A stretch of 64,000 nucleotides of DNA from Trypanosoma brucei gambiense DAL972 (Eukaryota; Euglenozoa; Kinetoplastea; Trypanosomatida; Trypanosomatidae): NCBI RefSeq assembly GCF_000210295.1, contig NC_026743.1:2170001-2234000 (forward strand), in the 5' to 3' direction. Below, piece by piece: positions 56,357 to 64,000 of this stretch (the first letter of the stretch is position 1; each line of letters begins with the position of its first letter). The notes beneath the pieces were generated by a model, which did no database searches, was not told the origin of the DNA, and saw only the letters and a program-made list of their open reading frames with translations. The translations under genes and the position numbers were made by a program.

Positions 56357-57274
56357 ATGAAATCATTGGAAGATTTGAACGGATGCGACATTCTTAATCG
56401 CGTTGAAAAGGCATTGCGGTTGTGCGAACAGCAGCGAGCCTGCCAACAACACATGCTTCAACTCTTGACAACTGTTGAACAAACTCTTGAGGCCACTAAA
56501 TCCGACTTACCGCGCACTCCTAAACTCACAGTACCGCAAAATACGCCTTTAACTTCCCGTTATTCACAGCAGTGTATTGGCAAAATCAATTCAAGTGATG
56601 ATTCCGCACAACAATTTCACAGTAAGGCGGAGGTCACTTCATCGCTTCGTAATGTCGTTTATGTGCTTGATCAACTCAACTACAGAGCCACTGCCGCGTT
56701 GTTAGACTTGTCAGCGCGTGTTAGTTGCATCGACAAGCGGGTGCAGCACCTCACTAATATTTCTAAGAGGAATGTGACGGCAATAAACGAGCGTACGGAA
56801 AGAATTAAGCAAGAAGCAGCGGTGGGAGCCACTTCATTGGCTGTTATGGCGACAGTTGTGCGTCTTGGTTGTAGTGAATCCGAAATGGAATTCGCATGCC
56901 ACCGTGAGGAACAAAATGAGGTTGGGAGCGTTGCAATGCGGCCGGAACCCACTTGCAGTAGTGCCATACGCACGGCGTGGAAATCTCTTGAGGAGGCGGA
57001 GGCTTCCGCCATTATGAGTTCAGCTGAAGCTCATGAAGCGGTGGCGAACACAACATGTGGCCTCTTGCGTGCGAGTCTAATGGAGGAATTTAAGGCGCAA
57101 CGTTATTTTCCTTCGAAACGTGTTTGGCAACGGCGTCGTGACGGTCAGGCGGAGTGGAGTCGAAAACTGCGGGAAGCGGCTGCGCAGCGAAAAGTGACGG
57201 CGTGTGCGAAGTGGCAGCGCCACGAAAAGGCCGTTGATGAGGCGATGGATGGCGAGTTCATTGGGGAACTTTAA
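56357..57274 (+). CDS. Unknown coiled-coil protein
   Basis: 305 aa. Two N-terminal helices (residues ~8-50) and a central helical hairpin (~95-155: LDQLNYRATAALLDLSARVS, then RVQHLTNISKRNVTAINERT) suggest coiled-coil oligomerisation. The spacing of the central segment slightly resembles the ABI/HHR region of WAVE-complex subunits, but identity is low and I do not assign it. The C-terminal 60 residues are Arg/Lys/Trp-rich (RVWQRRRDGQAEWSRKLRE) and helical. There is no membrane segment or catalytic motif. A structural subunit of a cytoskeletal or trafficking complex is possible. Confidence 0.75.
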   Translation: MKSLEDLNGCDILNRVEKALRLCEQQRACQQHMLQLLTTVEQTLEATKSDLPRTPKLTVPQNTPLTSRYSQQCIGKINSSDDSAQQFHSKAEVTSSLRNVVYVLDQLNYRATAALLDLSARVSCIDKRVQHLTNISKRNVTAINERTERIKQEAAVGATSLAVMATVVRLGCSESEMEFACHREEQNEVGSVAMRPEPTCSSAIRTAWKSLEEAEASAIMSSAEAHEAVANTTCGLLRASLMEEFKAQRYFPSKRVWQRRRDGQAEWSRKLREAAAQRKVTACAKWQRHEKAVDEAMDGEFIGEL

Positions 57275-57945
57275 TCACATGCGCAAAAAAATAAACAAAT
57301 GAAGTGGGGAATCTATTGAGTTATACATTTGTAAGCTACTGCTGTGGGGTGCGGTGGAATTCTGTTCTTCACAGGGGTGACGTAACGCATGTTGTGTTCA
57401 TATTTCTTTTTTTTTTAATTCCTTCAGCTGTTTTTTTCTCTTTTCTTTTTAGTTTATTTACATAAGAACATATTATTATGTATTGTTTCATCCATTGTGA
57501 AGTCATTGGTTTATTATTTTTATGATTATTATTGTTGTTGTTGTTCCAGTCGAATTTATAAGTCACTTACTGCTTGTGCATGTTGCTTCCGTGTCTTCTT
57601 CCGCATGTTTGAATTGCTGCATTTTACTGCTTTTCTTTTCTTTTTTTTTATTTTCGTTCTTTTGAATCCCCCACTAATTTATATTCATCGCAAATACAAA
57701 TGTTTATTTGTACTTTAGCATTAGCGTTTCAAGCGAACACATATTCAAGTGGAGCCGAAACAAACAGAAAACAAAACCAAGGGAATAAGCACTACGTGCA
57801 AGTGACGGACAAGACAAATACATCAAACAGTTTATTTTCAAAAAAAAAGGAGGAAATATAATTACATTTATACAAGGAAAAAAGAGAACAAGCATAGGAA
57901 GAACAGTAGAAAAATAACTTGTGCAGGGTAATAACCGCGACTTCA

Positions 57946-57947
<2 letters not shown>

Positions 57948-57976
<29 letters not shown>
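57948..57976 (+). repeat. (TA)14 microsatellite
   Basis: Pure TA run in the long spacer before the PSP1 gene. Confidence 0.9.
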
Positions 57977-57979
<3 letters not shown>

Positions 57980-58535
57980 GTTCAAGGAAGAGAGTCTTAC
58001 TCGCCTCGGGGGGAAACCACCCAATCTCAGTGAAGGTTAGTTTGTTTTTTTTTGTGTGTGTGTCTGGACGTAAAAGAAAAGAGAGGAAAGAAATAAAACA
58101 AAAAGTGACGTGAAGGCGGAGATCAAACAAAAAGGAAGAATAAACACCGTACGGGTAGATTCATACCTTATTGGTAAAGTCGGGGCGCTCGCGTGTTTGG
58201 GTGTTTGTGTTTGTTTGTTTTTTTTTCCTTAGAGGAAAAGTAAAAGAGGAAAGGGGGGAAAAAAAAACTCCAGCGCAGCCTCTTCTTTTCCACATTTTTA
58301 CGGGTTAGTTGTCATTTGACGGGTTCACTTCCTTTTGGTTTCTTTGTTTACTTCGGTTACTTTGTTTATTCCTTTCTTTTCTCGCCTCCCGCCTTTTTCT
58401 TCTTCTTACTCTTACACTTTTCATTGTGTCATTTACTGTTACTAATTATAATTGTCATTCGCTCCTCTTTTCAATCCACTCAATTTATTTTTCCAATTCC
58501 GCTTCGACTTCGAACTCTAATTTTGGTTTGAAAAG

Positions 58536-58538
<3 letters not shown>

Positions 58539-58569
<31 letters not shown>
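58539..58569 (+). repeat. (TA)15 microsatellite
   Basis: Second pure TA run about 560 bases downstream of the first. Confidence 0.9.
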
Positions 58570-58571
<2 letters not shown>

Positions 58572-59158
58572 AAACAAACAAATAAATATATTTAAGAGAG
58601 AAAAGAGGTGCAGAGGTACTGTAACTTTCAGTTACACGTTCAATCGAGATTTACTTTGCCGTTGAGCCGGAAAATATAAATAAATAAATAAAAAGCGAAA
58701 GTGAAAGTGAGAAGGTTGCACGTACGCCCATACCAAATAAATATTTTTAAGTAAATAGAGGAAGTAACAGGAAAAGGTGTTGTATTTTGTATTTATATCT
58801 CTTTTCCTCATACGTGGTGAAGAGCAGAGGGTCTCCAAGCGTGAAGCAGAGCTCTTCATCATTGTCTCAACTTCCATTCCTTCTATTGTGTTTTCTTTTT
58901 TGTTTTTTTTTTCCTCCTTTTTGTGTTTGTGTGTTTGTGCGTGTCTTTCCTATATAATTTGCATCGCTTGAAACTGCAGGCTTGTAAGTTTGTTTTTTGA
59001 AAGGATTGAACTGCGTATTTTTGTAAGTCTTTGATTGCGCAGTCACATTAATTTTTTCTTGTTTTGTTGTGTTTCGTCTTCCGCGTGGTTTGATAAAAGG
59101 ATCAACTGAAAGAAAAGGGAACGAGGAACTAAACGAAACGAAAAGAAGCAAAAAAGGA

Positions 59159-59196
59159 AAAATAATAATAATAATACACACACACACACACACACA
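59159..59196 (+). repeat. (AAT)5(AC)10 compound microsatellite
   Basis: AAT repeats pass directly into AC repeats. Confidence 0.9.
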
Positions 59197-59880
59197 AGGG
59201 GGAAAAAACAAGGACTGGTTCTGTCGTCGTTTGGTTGGTGTTGGTTTCTTTTTTTTTTTATTCTGAATTTAGTTGTTACATTTTTAATTATCTTCTGGTT
59301 GTGCTGCTTGGGAAGTTCACCTTCCCTCAGAGTTGAACAACTGAGTTGGCCATTATTTGTGTGTGTTCGTTTCTGAATTTTGTTTAGTTTTAGTGTAGAT
59401 TTTCATTACTTCTGTTCATTCATTCATTCCTTTTTGGTCTTTTGTGTTCGACTGTTTTTGTTGTTGTTGTTGTTTTCTTTTTGCACTCATAAAGTCGTAC
59501 GAGTGGCAAATCCCAAGGGATTAAATTGAGCGAGTGTGGAAAGAGGAAAAACAAAAAGAGAGAGGAGAAATATATATATATATAATACGGAGTCACTGAT
59601 TGGACTGTGGTTGATTTTTTTGTTTGGTCGATTTGTCGAGTAAACAGAAAACGAAGACGGAGAGAAGAGAAAAGAAAAGAGATTTTAACGCGTTTTGTTT
59701 GTTGTTTCTCCTCCGTATCGAAGTGATCACTACTTGTCGTTCCCCTTATACATTAGGAAAATAAATAAATAAGAGCCACACTGCTCTCTAGGAGGGAGAA
59801 AAAGAGAGAGAGAGAGTAGGGTTCTTTTTATTTCTTTTGGTGCTTGTTCGACCGTCACGGGAAGTTGCAGCGAGCTCAGG

Positions 59881-61692
59881 ATGGAACACGAAATTCATAA
59901 GGGAATGGAGGCTATAGTTGAGCAATCTGGTGATAACCGGGCTTCTGGTGAAGTAAATGCTGAAAGTAATGTACATAGCCCTGCTTCTGTAACCGCAAAA
60001 GATGGGTGTGAATTTGCCCGGCGCCGGATATCGACACGGGGAATACGAGGATCGGTGCGGAGTCCATATTATTCTCCCACTCGCTCATCCGCAATGTCTC
60101 CCGTTGGTAATGGAGAAAAAGGCGACCAAGAGAAGGAGGAGGGTGAGGGTGCTGCTGAACCGGATGTGGTACCTGATATTGATGTCATTCCTCGATATCG
60201 CAGTCATCCAAACAGGTCTCAGGGAAGTTTTTCACATCTCACCTACAATGTACATTCACCAGCACACTCGCGTATGAGCAGCTATGAGCGTATATCATGG
60301 GACTCCCAGGCGTGGAAAGATGTTTTTCCAGAAAATGCCTTCTTGGGTGATCAGTCAAAAGATCTCCTCCGTCTGCCACACTCTTCCATGGATTTTTATC
60401 ACGGCTCTCCCACTCAGCAATGCCGCAAGCACGTCCGCTCCCTCGCGACGTGGGGCAAAGTTGAAGGAGATGGCTCTCCAGAGTTGTTGGCGACGCGTAA
60501 TAGCTCCCCCATGCGGCCAGCTGGGTGTCAATCACTCGTTAGTACTCTGGATGCTTTACCGGAACCAATCTACGAAACTGCTCCATTGGGTCATCAACAT
60601 TGTTTCAGTCTCTCGAGTCGTAAAGACGCCGCATATCTGAAAACTGAGGCTGGAGGCGAAGCCACAGCTGTCAACAACGAGGCGGGAGAGCAACCATCGA
60701 AGGGGCCAGCAATGACACATGTATTGGTGGTGTTTAAAAGCTTGTATGGAGTGTACTACGTTCCTGAAGCACAGTGGGGAACAATTGGAATTGGAGATCT
60801 CGTATCAGTGGAAAGTCACTCTGGGGAGAACACCGGGAAGGTTATTTGTGATTTGACACATATCATGAGTGAAGCATCGCACATGCGAGCTGAAATGGCT
60901 CAGTGTCCGAGACATGTTCTGTGGCCGGAAGACGCATCGGCCCCTCTAGAAACGATTAACCCCAAAACAAATGAGGAGGTACTGCAGCGTCTCCCCCGCG
61001 TACTACGAAGGGGAATGAATAAAGGTAAAAAGAGACTGTACTACGCCCGTCGACGCGAGAATGAGGCTCTTGACGTCGGCAATAGGCTCGTTCGGGACCG
61101 GAACTTCAATTTGGCTCTCACCGGTGTAGAGTATCAAGTCGATTTCAAACGGATAACTGTGTTTTGCAAGGGCGATAGGTCGCACGTTGATCCTTCCGAG
61201 GTTCTCATCTTCTCGCAGCAACTGGCCTCCAGTCTCCGCGGCTCAATTGTTAGTGTGGTGTTCGCCAACGAAATTCCTGAGAGGTTGGATGTTACGGGAT
61301 CTATAACTAAAGCCGCCTTCCAGGATTTATACACCGATGCACTAGCCAAGATAAAGGAAGCAGAGAGTGCACAACCGCAGCGACAGGCATCATCATCACC
61401 TGTGAGACAATCCACAACAGCAGCAGGGCGGCCTCATAACAACATGCGCGCGTCACACATTTACCCCGATCCGCAATTAGCCGCAATGAACCATACGCCT
61501 CTCATGCCTTTTTTTGGTGTACCGCCTCCCTTTTCTCCACCCGTTGCGCCGGGAGCGCCACCCCTAATGAATGCAGTAGGTATGAATGGATTATATGGAA
61601 TGACTGGAGTCCCTCCAATGAATTGGGGAGTGCCCACACCACCTCCTTATATTCCTCCACATTTACCTCAAAATGTACCGGGAAGAATGTAA
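59881..61692 (+). CDS. PSP1 C-terminal-domain protein, probable mRNA regulator
   Basis: 603 aa. The first ~270 residues are disordered, Ser/Pro-rich with many SP sites and basic stretches. The PSP1 region spans ~279-475. Its start, HVLVVFKSLYGVYYVPEAQW with GDLVSVESHSGENTGKV, fits the family. Its core is YARRRENEALDVGNRLVRDR, then LALTGVEYQVDFKRITVFCK and a VDPSEVLIF segment. The C terminus (~500-603) is Pro/Met/Gly-rich (PPPFSPPVAPGAPPLMN), likely a protein-interaction tail. PSP1-domain proteins occur in bacteria (YaaT) and expanded in trypanosomatids, where some alter expression when tethered to mRNA; that role is from literature memory. Long flanking spacers suggest long, regulated UTRs. 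Confidence 0.88.
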   Translation: MEHEIHKGMEAIVEQSGDNRASGEVNAESNVHSPASVTAKDGCEFARRRISTRGIRGSVRSPYYSPTRSSAMSPVGNGEKGDQEKEEGEGAAEPDVVPDIDVIPRYRSHPNRSQGSFSHLTYNVHSPAHSRMSSYERISWDSQAWKDVFPENAFLGDQSKDLLRLPHSSMDFYHGSPTQQCRKHVRSLATWGKVEGDGSPELLATRNSSPMRPAGCQSLVSTLDALPEPIYETAPLGHQHCFSLSSRKDAAYLKTEAGGEATAVNNEAGEQPSKGPAMTHVLVVFKSLYGVYYVPEAQWGTIGIGDLVSVESHSGENTGKVICDLTHIMSEASHMRAEMAQCPRHVLWPEDASAPLETINPKTNEEVLQRLPRVLRRGMNKGKKRLYYARRRENEALDVGNRLVRDRNFNLALTGVEYQVDFKRITVFCKGDRSHVDPSEVLIFSQQLASSLRGSIVSVVFANEIPERLDVTGSITKAAFQDLYTDALAKIKEAESAQPQRQASSSPVRQSTTAAGRPHNNMRASHIYPDPQLAAMNHTPLMPFFGVPPPFSPPVAPGAPPLMNAVGMNGLYGMTGVPPMNWGVPTPPPYIPPHLPQNVPGRM

Positions 61693-64000
61693 AGTGGTTG
61701 GATGTGAATACATGGGAAATGGTGGGCATGCATTTTTTTTTTTTCCAATGATTGGTGGTGTTCACGTTTTTTTGTTGTTTCTGTTGTTTGTTGAGGGGAA
61801 CGCAAGAAGGAAGGAGTCGCCTTTACCAAAACAATAATAAAGAAAATACGGAAGAGAAACAGGAGGAGGTAGGTTTACTGAGGCAACGAGTTTATGAGAT
61901 ATTTTTCGCATGTGAATGAAACCTACTCCAACACATTAGGGGTCTTAAAGAAATGAAAATTAAAAAAAAAAAAAAGTAGAAACATATCTGACATGAACGT
62001 AACAAACATCAGTGCAGTGTGTTTGTGTTTGTGTTTCCACATGTAGTTGGGTTATGACGTGCTACCAATCGATGGGAATGACAGAGTGATGTTGAGAATT
62101 TATATAATGAGTAAGTGAATAAAGTTACTGACGGAAATATATTGAAAGTTAAGGAAAGTGTTGGACACGAAGTAAAGGTTGTGTAGAGATGAGGGAAGTA
62201 AATGAAAGAGGGAAAAAAGAAAAGAAAAGAGAGGTCATATCAAATCAAGTTAAATGTGAACAACAGTTGTGAGATTTAATTCGACGTTGTGATGTGTCTT
62301 TATGTTCGCATTTTCAGTGTCTTTTTTTTTTACTTTTTTCTTTTCTTCTTACTTTTTTTTTTTTTTAATATTTTGGTTTCCCCCTCTTTACGTTTTGTTT
62401 GTCACTCCCCTTCTGATTGTTTATTTTTGTTTTGTTGTTATAATTATTGGTCGCGTTGTTTTAAACGTGGTGGCTCTGTGGAAGTTCGTTTCACCAACAA
62501 ACTCGTGGATAATAGTGTTGGTGAAACAAAACAAAGGAAAGAAAAAAAAAAGAAACCACTAAATGTTTTGTTAAATATTTAAAGGGATGAAAAAGTGAAT
62601 CGGAGAGGCATTGGAAAGAAGAAAAGGTCGCTGCGTGTATATATATATATTTATATAAGGCGCACAGACCGTCTACGTTTGGAAAGGAAAAAAAAAAAAG
62701 CAGGACATGCAAGAGAGGATGAAGGATAACAAAATCAAATGAAGAGGAAATGAGCGTATGAAATTAAAGTCAAGAGGGAGAAGGAGAAAAAAAAATCAAA
62801 AAGGAGGAAATAAAGACAACAACGATAACACATAATTTTGTTTCCACTTTTTCTTAATATTCAAATCACTTTAAGAATTAAAAAGAAAAGCAACAAAGGA
62901 ATGTATGTAGGTAGAAACGAAAAAAAAAAGTGGCGGGAAGGGAAGGACGGAAAATAAGTGGAAATGTGAAAACGGCATCGGAGGTTTTTTGGGGAATCTT
63001 TTTTTTTTTGAAAAAGAAGAAAAAAACAAAAAATAAATTATTTAGAGAATAGTGGAGAGGGTTAAATGGGAAAGACACAAAAGGAGGGGGAGAAGAATAT
63101 GATGGAGGAAGGAAGCTTGCATAAGCAGCTTAGAACCTCATTCAATTTTTTTTTCTTGTCTTCGTGTCTCTTCTTTCTTTTTGTTTCTCCCCCCCCCCTC
63201 CTTTCCCTTCGTTGTTGTTGTTGTAACCTTTCTTTTGAATCCGTTACACTTACTACGGTTATCACTTCGTACTCTTTTTTTTTTTTTTTACCCATTTAAC
63301 ACCTAACGGTGTTTCGTTAGTTTGGGTTATTTAATATTAATTTTCCTCGTTTTGTGGGCGCATGTATTGGCTCGTATATTTATCCTTGCCCACCGCACTG
63401 AAGTGGAGGAACACCGTACGATGAAAGCGAGTAGTGTATAGTACACAAATTTTTGGCTTTTTGTGTGTTTCTCTTCCGTTTTGTTTTGTTTCTTATGTGT
63501 TTGTCGCTTGTGTTTACTTTGAGGTAGGAGATGGTTTTATGGGAATTATGTAAGCCCCCCTTTTTCTCTTTTTTTTTTGTCAATACCATTGAGGCGTCTT
63601 CATCTTTTTCCCCTCCGCACTCCACATTGTCCGGTTCAAATACACTTCATCGCCACCTTCCTTTTTCCCCTTCATCTCCTTCGTGTATTTTTTTTTCCTT
63701 TAAACATTCCCGCTACTGTTATCATAATCATCAGCATCATCACGGTCATTACTATATTATTACTATTACTATTTTTCAGCCCATCTTTCTTTTTTATTCC
63801 CTTTTGCGTATTTTAATGACCGCCACAGCTATTCCCAACTGCTGGTTGAGGCTTCGTTTACCCGCGTTCAGTTTCGATGTTTCCGGTTTCATCAGAACAA
63901 AAGGGAGAGGAAAAAAAAAAATGAGGTCATTTCGTTTATAGTGGCTGATTTACTTCGGCGGCACGTTCATGACATCATATGTGTTCAAACATTATGTTCA
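61693..64000 (+). other. Intergenic sequence to the window end, 2.3 kb
   Basis: Purine-rich and pyrimidine-rich blocks alternate; short (TA)n at 62638-62657; T12-T13 runs near 62350 and 63275. Frames such as 62289-62582 and 63531-63941 are low-complexity (poly-Phe/Ser/Leu). The second is the longest, but it has no domain and sits in a Py tract. This is probably the PSP1 3' UTR and the 5' region of the next gene beyond the edge. Confidence 0.5.

Larger units (their letters stand above)
57275..59880 (+). other. Very long intergenic spacer, 2.6 kb
   Basis: The longest spacer in the window, upstream of the PSP1 gene. It contains (AT)n at 57948-57976, (TA)15 at 58539-58569, (AAT)5(AC)10 at 59159-59196, a short (TA)n at 59571-59584, and many T- and A-runs. 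Candidate acceptor TTGTTTCTCCTCCGTATCGAAG, AG at 59722-59723, about 158 nt before the ATG. No ORF has a family signature. Confidence 0.55.

Noticed and set aside
63531..63941. 136-codon ORF near the right edge
   Set aside because: Ser/Phe/Pro/His-rich translation of a pyrimidine tract with microsatellite-like CAT/ATT runs.
1..64000. Transposons (ingi/RIME/SLACS), CRISPR, prophage or horizontally acquired cluster
   Set aside because: No reverse transcriptase or endonuclease frame, no terminal repeats, no spaced direct repeats, and no shift of strand or composition beyond ordinary UTRs.

Overview
The window looks like nuclear DNA of a kinetoplastid, most likely Trypanosoma brucei or a close relative. 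About 27 protein-coding genes all lie on the + strand. No introns are needed to read them. They are separated by AT-rich spacers full of pyrimidine tracts on the coding strand followed by AG, the signature of polycistronic transcription with trans-splicing. The gene order (pteridine transporter, L-type cyclin, cytosolic/mitochondrial IleRS) agrees with my memory of T. brucei chromosome 10. I could not check this against a database. No strand-switch region, tRNA, rRNA, transposon or CRISPR array was found.

Layout. 0-13 kb: end of a long unknown protein (cut by the window edge), a folate/biopterin-family transporter, a DCN1-like neddylation factor, an ASCC2-like CUE protein and two unknown proteins. 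13-25 kb: DEAH-box helicase, FAD-dependent oxidoreductase with a possible lipid-anchor N terminus, a secreted or ER Cys-rich (canopy/saposin-like) protein, an L-type cyclin with an RS tail (probably CYC12), a SWIM zinc-finger protein of the SWS1/ZSWIM7 type and a PRA1-like membrane protein. 25-39 kb: isoleucyl-tRNA synthetase with an alternative-start arrangement, a membrane-anchored NERD nuclease-like protein, a probable mitochondrial unknown, an Asn/Gly-rich RGG protein and a beta-adaptin (AP-4-like). 39-47 kb: a ubiquitin-like/coiled-coil/CesT-like fusion, a short cyclase-associated protein, an ARMC1-like protein and a p24 cargo receptor interrupted by an assembly gap. 47-64 kb: a large unknown helical protein, seryl-tRNA(Sec) kinase, two tandem PAQR receptors, a coiled-coil protein and a PSP1-domain protein flanked by very long spacers.

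The genes do not form one pathway, as is usual in trypanosomatid clusters, where co-transcription does not imply shared function. Several concern RNA and translation (IleRS, PSTK, helicase, cyclin, ASCC2-like, RGG and PSP1 proteins) and several concern membrane traffic (beta-adaptin, p24, PRA1). The most unusual items are the UBL-CesT fusion, the AG-free tract that runs across the first IleRS start codon, the acylation-type N terminus on a flavoprotein, the tandem PAQR pair separated by a pure (GA)37 run, and the p24 reading frame that shows the N-gap has the wrong length. Start codons were chosen as in-frame ATGs downstream of plausible splice acceptors; longer GTG/TTG-initiated frames were trimmed.
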